Shown here one piece after another: positions 18,375-27,258 of a stretch of DNA of 64,000 nucleotides. The stretch covers positions 2,666,001 through 2,730,000 of the forward strand of contig OY969109.1 of the NCBI GenBank assembly GCA_963698015.1, in the 5' to 3' direction. The notes below the pieces were generated by a model, which was not told the DNA's origin, did no database searches, and saw only the letters and a list, made by a program, of their open reading frames with translations. Position numbers and translations under genes: made by a program. This DNA is from VAXT01 sp963698015. Its GTDB lineage: Bacteria > Actinomycetota > Thermoleophilia > Gaiellales > Gaiellaceae. The stretch's first letter is position 1; the number at the start of each line of letters is the position of its first letter.

Positions 18375-20532
18375 ATGCTTCGATTCGTTTCTGCCCTCGT
18401 GGTCGCCACTGCGGCTCTGACCGCAGGCGGCGGCTCTCTCCCCACGGCTTTCGAGCCTGCACGCGCGACCACGTCGGAGGGCGCCCTCCCGACGACCGCC
18501 TCCGGCCGGTACCTGATTGCAGGCGGCTGGGCGACCCCCGGGACGATGTTGCGTGTCGGCAACACTGTCTACGTCGGCGGAGCCTTCTCGCAGATCGTGA
18601 ACCGCACGGGCTCGACAATCGTCGTGCCGGGGTCGGGCGGTGCGCCCGAGCCCGGCTTCCCCGAGGTGGCGGGCGGGTCGGTGAACGCAGCCGTTGCGGA
18701 CGGCGAGGACGGCTGGTACCTGGGCGGAACGTTCACGAATGTCGGTGGTACTTCGCGTCCCGGTCTCGCGCATGTGCGAGGAGACCGAACGCCTCGATAC
18801 TGACCTTCGCTCCCTGAGGAGTTCGGCGAGGTTCACGCGGTCGCTCTCGCCGGAGGCGTTCTCTTCGTCGGCGTCCAACTGCCGGCGCGGCGCCCAACGC
18901 CGATGGTGCGCGCGCTGGATGCGACCACGGGCTCCGTCCTGCCCATCACGTTCGCCCCGCCGGCTGATGCGAGGAACGTATCCGCGCTCGTTGCGGACGG
19001 AGGGCGCCTGTACGTCGCCTTCGACTCGGGCGCCGTCGCCTTCGATGCCGCGACCGGCAGCGTGATCTGGTCGCATGCGACTGGTCTCTCGTTCGACGGT
19101 CACCCCTCGGGCCCCGCGACGCTTGCGCTCGACGGAGCCCGACTGCTCGTCGGCGGTCGAGTTCGCGGATGCGGGCAACGAAAATCTCGAGGCCCTCGAC
19201 GTCCTCAACCGGGGCGCCCACCGGGCCCAGCTTCAACGTGCCGACAGCTGTCAGCTCGATCGCAGTCGTCGGCGACAAGGTCTACGTCGCCCGCGCGCGC
19301 AGCAAAGCGCGCCTCGTCGGGCCTCGACGTGATCGACCCCGTCACCGGAGTCGAGAAGTCGTGGGGCCTCATTCGTGCAGAGCTGCTCGCCGCGAACGGC
19401 AACACGCTGTACGTCTCCGGCACGACCGCGGCCGACGAGCGACAGAGCGTCCACGATCGCGTCTACTCGGCCCAGGCCGGAACGGCGAAAGCGGTCCTCC
19501 ACCAGGTCTCACCGGCACTCGGCGGTACTGCGATGACGCTGGCACCTCAGAGCGATCGTCTCCTGATCGGCGGAACGTTCGCGGGCGCGGGCGGGGTGGC
19601 GCGAAGCAACCTCGCCGCCTTCGACGTGCGCACCGGGAAGCTGCTGCCCTGGCGTCCGACCTCGGATGGAGTGGTGACGGGCATCGCGGCGTGGAGTCAC
19701 AAGATCTACCTCGGTGGCTACTTCACCCGCGTCCAGGGAAAGTCCCGTCGCAGCCTCGCTGCAGTGACCGCAAGCCGGCGCCGGCCGGCTGCTTGCCGTG
19801 GCGGCCGGGCCTGTCGCGGTCGACGGCGTCAGCCTCGCGATCGGCCACGGTCGTGTCTTCGTCGGCGGCACCTTCGTCCTGCAGGGCCAGAAGCAGGACG
19901 CCGGGGACGCGGATCCGCTTCACGCACCTGGCCGCGTTCTCGGCTTCCGGACCGGGCGCACGGATCCGGTTTGCCTCGCATGCGCTGAACACGGCCACGG
20001 GCGGGGCGCTCAGCGCGGGCGGAGTCCTCGCGGTTCACGGCCGCACGCTGCTCCTCGCGGAGCCTTCGGGCGTGGCCGCGTTCTCCGTCGACGGGGACGG
20101 ACGACACCAGTTGTGGCGGACGCCGGTCAGAGGGACGGTCAAGGCGTTCGCGACGAGCGGAGCGACGCTCTATATCGGCGGCCGATTCAGCCGAGTCAGC
20201 GGGAAGGCGCGGTCGAACCTCGCCGGCCTCGCGCTCGACCGGAAAGGCGCGCTACTCCCCTTCGCGCCGGCGGTGACACAGGAGGTGGGCGCGCTCGCGC
20301 CACTGGCGGCGTCCTCGTGTACGGCGTCACGAGCTCTCTATCCCCGCCGGCTTGGCACCAGGCACTCGGTGCGGTCGCTCCGGACGGGACGATCCTCCCC
20401 TGGCGAGTCGACGCCGATGGCAGTGTCGACTGCATCGCCCCCTTCTCCGGCGGGCTCGCCGTCGCGGGGAGCTTCGACTGGCTGGGGCCGACTGGTCATC
20501 AGGCGGCCGGCCGCTTCGGATGGCTCCACTGA
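18375..20532 (+). pseudogene. Secreted beta-propeller (PQQ/WD-like) protein, broken by many frame changes
   Basis: Remnant of a secreted protein of roughly 700 residues. It starts ATG 18375 with a signal peptide (MLRFVSALVVATAALTAGGG) and then has propeller-like blades, each with a phrase such as VYVGGAFSQI, WYLGGTFTNVGG, RLLIGGTFAGAGG, IYLGGYFTRVQGKSR, VFVGGTFVLQ and LYIGGRFSRVSGKAR. The coding signal switches frame at about 18787-18813 (with a stop at 18801), 19155, 19205, 19315, 19780, 19900 and 20300, ending at TGA 20532. Every segment stays homologous to the next, so the breaks are recent or artefactual. The function of the intact protein is unknown; it is divergent from mraZ. Confidence 0.8.
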
Positions 20533-20556
20533 CCTCCTGACGCGGCGGCGCTTGCC

Positions 20557-21366
20557 CTATCGATTGCCGTGCGCGCCGCGACGGGTCATCGCGACGGCGC
20601 CGCATTTGGCGGCGAACTCGACTGCGCCTGCGGGCGAACGGCCGCTCCCGAGTGCAAAGGTCAGGCCCGCCGCGAAGGAGTCTCCGGCTCCGTAGGCGTC
20701 GACGAGCGGCCCGGGGAGCTCGACCGGGTCGTAGGTCTGCTCCTCCCCCGCGACGGCATACGAGCCGCCTTCGCGCCCCATCGTCGTCACGATCATCGTC
20801 GGCTCCGGGTCGAGCAGGCCGGGCTCGTACGCCTCGCTCGGGTCGCGCCCGCTGCGGACGAGCGCGTCGAGCTGCACCTGTGCCTCGACCAGGGTCGGGA
20901 GCTCGCGTGCGGTCGCGACGACGGCCCGCGCCTGCCGCGCAGCGCGCAGCGCATCCGGGTCGCCTGCGCTGAAGTAGACGGCGTCCACTCCGGCCAGCTC
21001 GGCCCACGGCAGCGGGTCGGCGCCGTGCGGGTGCAGCTTCGCGCTCATGAGCGTGATCGTGCGCTCGCCGTCGGCGTCGAGGTAGGTGAACGCACGCCGC
21101 TGTGGCTCGTCGCGAATCGCGGCGTGGACGCGGCAGCCAAGCTCCTCGAGAGCGTCGCGCGCCCGCCGCCCGAGCTCGTCGTTCCCGACGGCGACGAAGA
21201 AGTCGACCTCCGCGCCGAGCCGCACGAGCTCTCCGGCCGCGACCGCTCCGCCGCCCGCCGGCTCCTCCCAGGTGTCCACGGCGGTGACGATCTCGCCCTG
21301 CGCCGGCACCCGCTCGACCTGCGCGAAGCGGACCCACTCGACGTGACCGACGACGGCCGCCCTCAC
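20557..21366 (-). CDS. PfkB-family carbohydrate kinase
   Basis: Ribokinase-fold sugar or nucleoside kinase; the substrate cannot be told. The protein has 269 residues, short for the family (about 300), with the N-terminal beta sheet VVGHVEWVRFAQV, the glycine pair PAGGGAVAAGELVRLGA, and near the C terminus the catalytic anion-hole motif VDAYGAGDSFAAGL, including the base Asp of GAGD. The GTG at 21366 has GGGGGT upstream and matches the family start; a TTG at 21393 is less likely. It diverges from the sigma-factor gene with a 31-base spacer. Confidence 0.85.
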   Translation of the reverse strand: MRAAVVGHVEWVRFAQVERVPAQGEIVTAVDTWEEPAGGGAVAAGELVRLGAEVDFFVAVGNDELGRRARDALEELGCRVHAAIRDEPQRRAFTYLDADGERTITLMSAKLHPHGADPLPWAELAGVDAVYFSAGDPDALRAARQARAVVATARELPTLVEAQVQLDALVRSGRDPSEAYEPGLLDPEPTMIVTTMGREGGSYAVAGEEQTYDPVELPGPLVDAYGAGDSFAAGLTFALGSGRSPAGAVEFAAKCGAVAMTRRGAHGNR

Positions 21367-21397
21367 AACTGCGACCCCCGCCGCGTTAGACAAGATG

Positions 21398-21851
21398 ATG
21401 GTTCTCGTGAGCGTTCCACCGTTCGAATCTTTCTATGAGGAGCACCGCGATGCGGTTTTCCGGCGAGCTCAGGCGGCTCGTCGGCAAGGACGCCGAGGAT
21501 GCATACCAGGAGACGTTCCTGCGTGCGCTGCGCGCCTACGGCCGGCTCAAGCACACCGAGAACCTGCGCGCCTGGGTGCTGACGATTGCGCGCAGGGTCG
21601 CCGCCGACCACTACCGGCGGCGCGAGGCCGAACCGATCGTCGTCGAGCCCGACACCGATTCGCGCCCCGCGTATGCCGAGCTCGGCGAGCTCGCGGACGG
21701 GCTGCCGCGCAAGGAGCGCGCCGCGGTCGTGCTCCGCTACGGCTACGACATGTCCTACGCGGCCATCGGCGCAGCGCTCGGCTCGAGCGAGGACGCGGCG
21801 CGCCAGGCCGCATCGTCAGGAGTACGAAGACTCAGAAGGAGGATGCAATGA
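21398..21851 (+). CDS. ECF-type RNA polymerase sigma factor, apparent one-base frameshift
   Basis: Small sigma factor with regions 2 and 4 only. From ATG 21398 the first frame encodes VPPFESFYEEHRDAVFR, the region 2.1 start; the rest, ELRRLVGKDAEDAYQETFL, then LRAWVLTIARRVAADHYRRR (region 2) and LPRKERAAVVLRYGYD with SYAAIGAALG (region 4), lies in the next frame. Removing one G at about 21462 (CCGGCG to CCGCG) restores DAVFRELRRLVG exactly as expected. A shorter frame beginning ATG 21435 would lack region 2.1. It overlaps the alkyltransferase gene by ATGA and no anti-sigma gene is adjacent. Either a sequencing indel or a recent mutation. Confidence 0.8.
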
Positions 21852-22423
21852 CCATCTCCCCCACTCTCGATGCGCGGTTCAGGGAAGCAGCTGCGGCTGC
21901 CGGCCTCCTCGACGTCGCGTACGACCTCGCCGAGACGCCGATCGGGACGCTGCTCGTGGCGACGACCGACCGCGGGCTGTGCCGGATCTCGTACGACCCG
22001 CAGCCGGAGCGCGAGGCCGAATCGCTCGCGCACACGTTCGGCGTGCGCGTCCTGCGCGCGACGAAGCCGATCGACCCGGTGCGCCGCCAGCTCGACGAGT
22101 ACTTCGAGGGCAAGCGCACCGAGTTCGAGCTCCCGATCGACCTCCGCCACCAGGCGCCGTTCAGCCGCGCGGTGCTCGACCGTCTCGCCCGCGTGCCCTA
22201 CGGGCACCTGACGACCTACGGCGCCCTCGCCGCCGAGGCGCACCGCCCGAGGGCCGCCCGCGCCGTCGGCACGGTCATGAACCGGAACCCGGTGCCGATC
22301 GTCCTCCCGTGCCACCGCGTGGTCGGTGCGAACGGCTCGCTCACCGGCTACGGCGGCGGCCTCGAGCGCAAGGAGCTCCTGCTCGAGCTCGAGGGCGCGA
22401 TTCAGCCTCAACTTGACGTGTGA
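21848..22423 (+). CDS. ogt: Methylated-DNA--protein-cysteine methyltransferase
   Basis: Suicide repair protein that removes alkyl groups from O6-alkylguanine onto its own cysteine. The 191-residue protein has the Ogt/MGMT fold: an N-terminal domain with TPIGTLLVATTDRGLCRI, the helix-turn-helix VPYGHLTTYGALAA and the RAVGTVMNRNP arginine-finger region, then the active-site IVLPCHRVVG with the acceptor Cys, and GGLERKELLLELEG. The ATG at 21848 is preceded by AAGGAGG, an excellent ribosome site, and overlaps the sigma-factor stop, which implies co-transcription. The frame is open further upstream but without homology. Confidence 0.94.
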   Translation: MTISPTLDARFREAAAAAGLLDVAYDLAETPIGTLLVATTDRGLCRISYDPQPEREAESLAHTFGVRVLRATKPIDPVRRQLDEYFEGKRTEFELPIDLRHQAPFSRAVLDRLARVPYGHLTTYGALAAEAHRPRAARAVGTVMNRNPVPIVLPCHRVVGANGSLTGYGGGLERKELLLELEGAIQPQLDV

Positions 22424-22442
22424 CCGTTTGGTCACGTATCAT
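22413..22442 (+). promoter_or_regulatory. Leaderless promoter with palindromic operator for the ArsR-type gene
   Basis: TTGACG (22413-22418) and TATCAT (22437-22442) are separated by 18 bases; initiation seven bases on would coincide with the ATG at 22449, so the mRNA is predicted leaderless. Between the two boxes sits the perfect inverted repeat GTGACC-GTTT-GGTCAC (22420-22435), the right place for an autorepressor. The -35 lies in the last codons of the alkyltransferase gene. Confidence 0.7.
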
Positions 22443-22448
22443 CGGGAC

Positions 22449-22769
22449 ATGACCGACGACGACCTCGTGTTCAGGGCGCTCGCCGACCCCACGCGCAGGC
22501 ATCTCCTCGACCGGCTCTTCGAGCGCGACGGCCGCACGCTCACCGAGCTCGAGTCCGAGCTGGAGATGACGCGCTTCGGGGTCATGAAGCACCTGCGCCT
22601 CCTCGAGGGGGCCGGGCTCGTCGTCACGCGCCGGGAGGGGCGGCAGAAGCTCCACTACCTCAATCCCGTCCCGATCCGGCTGATCCACGACCGGTGGATC
22701 GACAAGTACCGGGAGCGCCAGGTGTCGGCGCTCGCACACCTCAAGTCAGAGTTGGAGGAGACTGCATGA
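22449..22769 (+). CDS. ArsR-family winged-helix repressor
   Basis: Small DNA-binding protein of 106 residues: DLVFRALADPTRRHLLDRLFERDG is the typical N-terminal helix pair, LTELESELEMTRFGVMKHLRLLEGAGLV the winged helix-turn-helix, and RREGRQKLHYLNPVPI the wing. No metal-binding cysteine pair (CxC) is present, so a metal sensor is unlikely; this subtype usually sits with AHSA1-type proteins, as here. No ribosome site precedes the ATG, in line with a leaderless transcript. The longer upstream frame overlaps the ogt gene and is not homologous. Its stop overlaps the next start (ATGA). Confidence 0.92.
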   Translation: MTDDDLVFRALADPTRRHLLDRLFERDGRTLTELESELEMTRFGVMKHLRLLEGAGLVVTRREGRQKLHYLNPVPIRLIHDRWIDKYRERQVSALAHLKSELEETA

Positions 22770-23224
22770 CGACGATGACCGAACAAGCGACGCAGGTCTA
22801 TTCCGTCTTCATCCGCGCCACGCCCGAGCAGGTGTGGGACGGGATCACGAAGCCGGAGTTCACGACCCGCTACTTCTACGGGACGAAGATCGACTCGACC
22901 TTCGAGCCCGGCGCGCCCTACCTGAGCGTCGCAGGCGAGGGCGGCGACACGCTGGTGGACGGCGAAGTCCTCGAGTCCGACCCGCCGCGGATGCTGAAGC
23001 ACACGTGGCGCGCCCTCTACGACCCCGAGACCGCGAGCGAGCCGCACAGCCGCGTGACCTGGGAGATCGAGCCGCAGGAAGGCGGCGTGACGAAGCTGAC
23101 CGTCACGCACGACCAGCTCGAGGCCGCGCCCAAGACGGCAGTGAGCGTGGCCGGCGGCTGGAGCTACGTGCTCAGCGGTCTGAAGACGCTGCTCGAGACG
23201 GGCGAGCCGCTCGAGTCGGCTTAG
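22766..23224 (+). CDS. SRPBCC (AHSA1/START-like) domain protein
   Basis: Helix-grip small-molecule-binding protein of 152 residues in the Aha1-C/SRPBCC superfamily. The start YSVFIRATPEQVWDGITKPEFTTRYFYG and the end GWSYVLSGLKTLLETGEPL are typical of the ArsR-linked group. The ATG at 22766 has GGAGGAG ahead of it and overlaps the ArsR stop. The ligand is unknown; the two genes together probably form a small ligand-responsive unit. Confidence 0.88.
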   Translation: MTTMTEQATQVYSVFIRATPEQVWDGITKPEFTTRYFYGTKIDSTFEPGAPYLSVAGEGGDTLVDGEVLESDPPRMLKHTWRALYDPETASEPHSRVTWEIEPQEGGVTKLTVTHDQLEAAPKTAVSVAGGWSYVLSGLKTLLETGEPLESA

Positions 23225-23245
23225 CGACCGAGCATTCCAGCAGGA

Positions 23246-23953
23246 CTAGCCACCGGATGGGCCCGGAGCAACCGTCTCCGGGCCTGTCTCGGCGGCAAGC
23301 CGGGAGGCGCGCATTTCGAGACGCATGGTCGTCCGCCTGACGACGAGGATGGCGAGGATTCCAGCGCTGATGCTGAGTGAATCGGCCGCCATGCCGAGCA
23401 CCGCGGCCGTGCTGCGCGCGTCGACATCGTTCGCGCTGAAGTCGGCCAGACCGGATCGGCTGCCGAGCCAGCTGCTCGCCAGGAAGCAGGCCCACCACCA
23501 GAAGAAGAGACGCGGAACCCCGCCGGTGACCGATTCCAGGTTCCGATTGGCAGGCCCGTCGGGGTCACTCGCCCGCCAGAGGTCGTTCGCGATCTGCTTC
23601 GGCCGGAAGAAGCTCCAGATCGGGATGAACCAGCCTCCGATCGACCACCAGGTCGCGAAGCGCAGCCTCGTCACGCCGAGCGCGGGCAGGTTGAGATACG
23701 CACGTCGGAACCAACGGATGAAGAAGACGGCCGCGAAGACGAGGGCGACCCCCCAGAGCGCGGCGACGACCCCTTCACGAAGGTCGGTGCGATCGAGGTC
23801 GTCCTGCGTCACGACGTCCTGCTGGTAGACCCTGTAGGCGAAGTAGGCCGAGATCGACGCAACAGCGTCGAGCGCAACGACCACGATCAGGGCGCGCTGG
23901 GCCCAGGCCGCTCGGCTCGAGAGGGGCTCGTAGCCTTCGGCCGCAGGCTCCAT
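23246..23953 (-). CDS. DUF4328 membrane protein
   Basis: Integral membrane protein of 235 residues with about four to five hydrophobic segments (RALIVVVALDAVASISAYFA, GVVAALWGVALVFAAVFFIRW, RFATWWSIGGWFIPIWSFF, LFFWWWACFLASSWLG, SLSISAGILAILVV). FIRWFRRAYLNLPALG and WFIPIWSFFRPKQIANDLWRA are the conserved features of DUF4328, a family with no known function, common in Actinobacteria. It converges with the AHSA1-like gene. No regulatory element is evident. Confidence 0.8.
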   Translation of the reverse strand: MEPAAEGYEPLSSRAAWAQRALIVVVALDAVASISAYFAYRVYQQDVVTQDDLDRTDLREGVVAALWGVALVFAAVFFIRWFRRAYLNLPALGVTRLRFATWWSIGGWFIPIWSFFRPKQIANDLWRASDPDGPANRNLESVTGGVPRLFFWWWACFLASSWLGSRSGLADFSANDVDARSTAAVLGMAADSLSISAGILAILVVRRTTMRLEMRASRLAAETGPETVAPGPSGG

Positions 23954-23992
23954 CGGACGACACTACGGCCTCGTGCCGATTGTTTCAAGTAC

Positions 23993-24646
23993 TCAATCGC
24001 CGAGCAGGCAGTAGCCGACGCCCCACACATTTCGCACGTAGTCGCCGCCGAGGCGGCGCCGAAGCCGCGAGGCATGTGAGTCGAGCGTGCGTGTACGGCC
24101 GGTCGAGCGGAAGTCCCACACGTCGCGCAGGAGCTCGTCCTTCGTGAAGACGCGGCGCGGGTCGCTCGCCAGCTTTAGCAACAGCTCGTACTCCTTCGTC
24201 GGCAGGAGAACACGTTGCCCGGCCACGGTCACGCGCCTCGTAGGCCGGTCGATCGCGATCTCGCCGGCGGTCAGCCGCTCGGATTCCGGCGGCGCCACCC
24301 GGCGCAGCACGGCCCTGATCCGCGCGACCAACTCGTCGTAGTGGAACGGCCGGTCGAGGTAGTCGTCGCAGCCGCGATCGAAGGCGCGCACGCGGTCGAC
24401 GGGATCGGACTCCTGCGAGCCGAGCAGGATCACCGCCACCTCGCGGTCGCGCTCCCGCAGCCGGCGGCAGAGCTCGAGGCCTTCCGGGTCGCCGATCAGA
24501 ACGAGGTCGGGGCACATCCGCTCGATCAGCTCGAGCGCTTCTCCGTCCGGGACGCCCACGACCTCGAACCCGTCCTGCGCCAGATGTCGCTCGAGGAAGC
24601 TCCGTGTGGCCTCCTCGGGCTCTGCGAGCAGCACGGCACTCGACAT
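23993..24646 (-). CDS. OmpR-type response regulator with atypical receiver
   Basis: Two-domain DNA-binding regulator of 217 residues. The C-terminal winged helix is typical (LLPTKEYELLLKLASDPRRVFTKDELL, RTRTLDSHASRLRRRLG, VRNVWGVGYCL). The receiver is unusual: the acidic pair is AEPEE, the phosphoacceptor position in PDLVLIGDPEG is Gly with an Asp one residue later, and the invariant Lys is Arg (DDYLDRPF). Conventional phosphorylation is therefore doubtful. No histidine kinase adjoins it. The start ATG 24646 matches the receiver N terminus. Confidence 0.88.
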   Translation of the reverse strand: MSSAVLLAEPEEATRSFLERHLAQDGFEVVGVPDGEALELIERMCPDLVLIGDPEGLELCRRLRERDREVAVILLGSQESDPVDRVRAFDRGCDDYLDRPFHYDELVARIRAVLRRVAPPESERLTAGEIAIDRPTRRVTVAGQRVLLPTKEYELLLKLASDPRRVFTKDELLRDVWDFRSTGRTRTLDSHASRLRRRLGGDYVRNVWGVGYCLLGD

Positions 24647-24727
24647 ACGACCGACGCTAACGGCGGCCGCGCCGCGCCGCCAGATGTCATTTCAGCCGAG
24701 TCTGTGCCGAAGCATCGACAGCCGGCG

Positions 24728-25498
24728 CTAGCGGCCATGACCGCAGCGACGGAGTCGCACGCAGGCGAGGTTGATCGGAACCGCGAAGTTCAGATTCTCT
24801 CCCTCGCCGGTGACGAGCACTCCCACCACCTGCCCCTCCGCATCGACGACCGGGCCACCCGAGATTCCCGGGTACGCCGCGGCGTCGGTCTGGATCTCTC
24901 GGAATGACACCCGTCCGACGACACCGGACGTGATCGACCCCTCGTAGCCGAGCGGGCTGCCGGCCACTAGCAACTCGTCCCCGACGAGCGGCGGAGCGTA
25001 GTCGGGCCGCTGCCAGAGCGGCGGAGCGATCCGGTGCGGCACTCGGATCAACGCGAGGTCGTTCCCCTCATCGGTCCTGACGATGCGTCCGCGCCAGGAC
25101 CGCTTGCCCTCGTGGACGCGAACGCCGTAGTCGCCACGGGCGACGCTGAAGACGACCACGTGGTTCGCCGTCAGGACGTACGAGTTACGGCCCTTGACCC
25201 AAGCTACCCAGCCGGTTCCCTCGTCGAGCGAGGCCGTGACCGTGAACACGCTTCGCCTCACCCGTGCTGCGAGCTCGGTGCGCGCGAGCTTCGCTTTCAG
25301 CGCCTTCCGAGAGACGCCTCGAAGCCGCCCGGCCAGGACGGCGTTCGCCCGGCGCGCGCCCGCGAGGTCATGTCTCACAGAGCTGAGCTCACTCTCGATT
25401 CGCGCCACGTCCTCCCGCCTGTCGTTCCGCTCCTGTCGATAGGCCCAGACACCGCCGAGGAGAGCGGTCACGAGCAGAACGGCTACCGCGATCCGCAT
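24728..25498 (-). CDS. Membrane-anchored trypsin-like serine protease
   Basis: A 256-residue protein with an N-terminal signal anchor (IAVAVLLVTALLGGVWAY), a coiled-coil segment at about 28-75, and a chymotrypsin-fold domain. The triad is visible: His113 (TANHVV), Asp147 (EGNDLALI) and Ser213 (GISGGPVV). It resembles the DegP/HtrA protease domain but lacks a PDZ domain. It is predicted to act outside the membrane. The ATG at 25498 overlaps the UbiB-kinase stop by one base, so the two are probably made together. Confidence 0.85.
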   Translation of the reverse strand: MRIAVAVLLVTALLGGVWAYRQERNDRREDVARIESELSSVRHDLAGARRANAVLAGRLRGVSRKALKAKLARTELAARVRRSVFTVTASLDEGTGWVAWVKGRNSYVLTANHVVVFSVARGDYGVRVHEGKRSWRGRIVRTDEGNDLALIRVPHRIAPPLWQRPDYAPPLVGDELLVAGSPLGYEGSITSGVVGRVSFREIQTDAAAYPGISGGPVVDAEGQVVGVLVTGEGENLNFAVPINLACVRLRRCGHGR

Positions 25499-27171
25499 CA
25501 GATACGCCCGGAGCGGAACACCCCCCAGAGCAGCCAGAGCCCGAGCACGCCGGACAGGAAGAACCCGAACGCCGAAACGACGTTCAAGCCGAGGACCTGC
25601 GGCCCTGAGGTCGCGAAGACCCCGATCAGGCTCGACCCGATCAGCCCGGCCGCGACGACGAACGCGATGATCAGGCGGTTCATCGCTACGTCGATCTTCT
25701 GCATGAACTCGTCGAGCCCCTTGTGCACGAAGCCGACCTCGATCTGCCCGTCACGCACCTGCTCCAGTACGTCGTGCACCTGGTACGGGTACTCCGCGAA
25801 GATCGACGCGAGCTTGAAGGACTCGCGTCGCGCGCGGGTCAGCATGCGCTGCGGCGTGTAGCGGCCGACGAGCAGGCTCCTCGCGTACGGCTTCGCGACC
25901 TCGAAGACGTTGAAGTCGGGGTACAGCTCGACGCCGGCCGACGCGAGCGTCGCGACCGCTTTGTCGAGGATGATGAAGCGCGTCGGCAGCCTGAGGTTCA
26001 TCGAGTAGATGACGCCGAACACTTCGCGGATCACCTGGAGCGGGTCGATCTCGGCCAGGCTGGCGCCGTAGTACTGGTAGTAGAGGTCGTGGATCGCGTG
26101 ACGGAACTCGGCCTCGCGCTCCTTCGGGTAGCGCACCCCGAGGTCCAAGAGCCGCTTCGGAATGGCGTCGACGTTCTCGTTCGCGACGTCGATGAACAGG
26201 CGTGTCGCTTTCGTCAGGTCGTCATCGGTCAGCTTCCCGGCGAGCCCGAAGTCGACGAGCCCGATCAGGTCCGGGCGGATGACGAGGATGTTCGCCGGAT
26301 GCGGGTCGCCGTGGAAGAACCCGTCCCGAAAGACCATCGTCATCCAGGCCTCCGCGATCACCTCGGCGAGGCGTTTCCGCTCCTCGATCGAGTAGAGGGC
26401 ATCGTCGATGTCGGCGAGCTGGCGGCCCTCGATGAACTCGAGCGTCAGGACGCGTGCGCGCGTGTATGTCCAGTAGACGCGAGGGACGCGCACGTGCGGG
26501 TGTCCCGCGAAGTTGCGGTGCAGCGTGTCCGCATTTCGGCCCTCAAGCCGGTAGTCGAGCTCCTGGCGGATCGCGCGGGCGAACTCGTCGACGACCTCGC
26601 GCACGTCGACGAAGTCGAGGGCCCGGACGCGCTCCTTCGCGATGCGCGCGGCCTGGTAGAGGAGGCCGAGGTCGGCTTCGATCTGCTCGGGCGCGCCGGG
26701 TCGCTGGACCTTGACCGCGACCACATGGCCGTTCGGGAGCACGGCGCGGTGCACCTGGCCGATCGACGCGGCGGCCAGCGGCTCGCGGTCGAACTCGAGG
26801 AAGAGGCGCTCGATCGGGAGGCCGAGGTCTTCGAGGATGACGCGCTCGACCTCCTCGTACGGGAACGGGCGCACGTCGTCCTGGAGGCTGCGGAGCTCGG
26901 TGATGATGTCCGGCGGCAGGACGTCCGGCCGCATCGAAAGCAGCTGGCCGAACTTGACGAAGGTCGGGCCGAGCTCGTCGAGGAGCTCGCGGAGGTGCTT
27001 GCCGCGCTCGGATGCGCTGCCCTCGAGCAGCTCCGTTCCGTTCCGGCGGCCCGGGATCAGGTCGGTCAGCTTGTGGCGCTCGAAGAAGTAGCCGAAGCCG
27101 TGCCGGACGGCGACCTGGGCGATCTCCGTCAGCCGGCCGAGGTTCCGAGACTTCGGCGGCGCTTGAGCCAT
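25498..27171 (-). CDS. UbiB/ABC1/ADCK-family atypical kinase
   Basis: Protein-kinase-like ATPase of 557 residues. The hallmark KxGQ motif is K73-Q76 (FVKFGQLLSMRPD); the alanine-rich nucleotide loop AAASIGQVH, the HGDPHPANI catalytic loop and the metal-binding VDFG follow. Two membrane segments lie at the C terminus (LIIAFVVAAGLIGSSLIGVF and VVSAFGFFLSGVLGLWLLWG). In other organisms members support ubiquinone or isoprenoid lipid metabolism; the role in a menaquinone-type actinobacterium is not known. It is followed immediately by the anchored protease. Confidence 0.92.
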   Translation of the reverse strand: MAQAPPKSRNLGRLTEIAQVAVRHGFGYFFERHKLTDLIPGRRNGTELLEGSASERGKHLRELLDELGPTFVKFGQLLSMRPDVLPPDIITELRSLQDDVRPFPYEEVERVILEDLGLPIERLFLEFDREPLAAASIGQVHRAVLPNGHVVAVKVQRPGAPEQIEADLGLLYQAARIAKERVRALDFVDVREVVDEFARAIRQELDYRLEGRNADTLHRNFAGHPHVRVPRVYWTYTRARVLTLEFIEGRQLADIDDALYSIEERKRLAEVIAEAWMTMVFRDGFFHGDPHPANILVIRPDLIGLVDFGLAGKLTDDDLTKATRLFIDVANENVDAIPKRLLDLGVRYPKEREAEFRHAIHDLYYQYYGASLAEIDPLQVIREVFGVIYSMNLRLPTRFIILDKAVATLASAGVELYPDFNVFEVAKPYARSLLVGRYTPQRMLTRARRESFKLASIFAEYPYQVHDVLEQVRDGQIEVGFVHKGLDEFMQKIDVAMNRLIIAFVVAAGLIGSSLIGVFATSGPQVLGLNVVSAFGFFLSGVLGLWLLWGVFRSGRI

Positions 27172-27214
27172 GACTCGAAGTGTTCCATGCGCGCTCGGAA
27201 AGCCCTATGTTCGG

Positions 27215-27257
27215 GGGACAGGCCCTTGTAAGGGACAGGCACTTACGAGGGACAGGC
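27215..27257. repeat. Three direct copies of a 17-base unit downstream of the transposase
   Basis: GGGACAGGC occurs at 27215, 27232 and 27249 with a precise 17-base period and CTTRYRA-type spacers. The same unit lies on the other side of the transposase at 27806-27853, partly inverted. This is the arrangement of REP elements around a RAYT gene. The last copy ends one base before the transposase stop codon. Confidence 0.8.
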
Positions 27258-27258
27258 A

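Noticed and set aside
20327..21337. A 336-codon minus-strand frame overlapping the PfkB kinase
   Set aside because: Arg/Gly/Ala-rich alternative reading of the kinase gene with no motif; the PfkB frame carries GAGD and the family N terminus.
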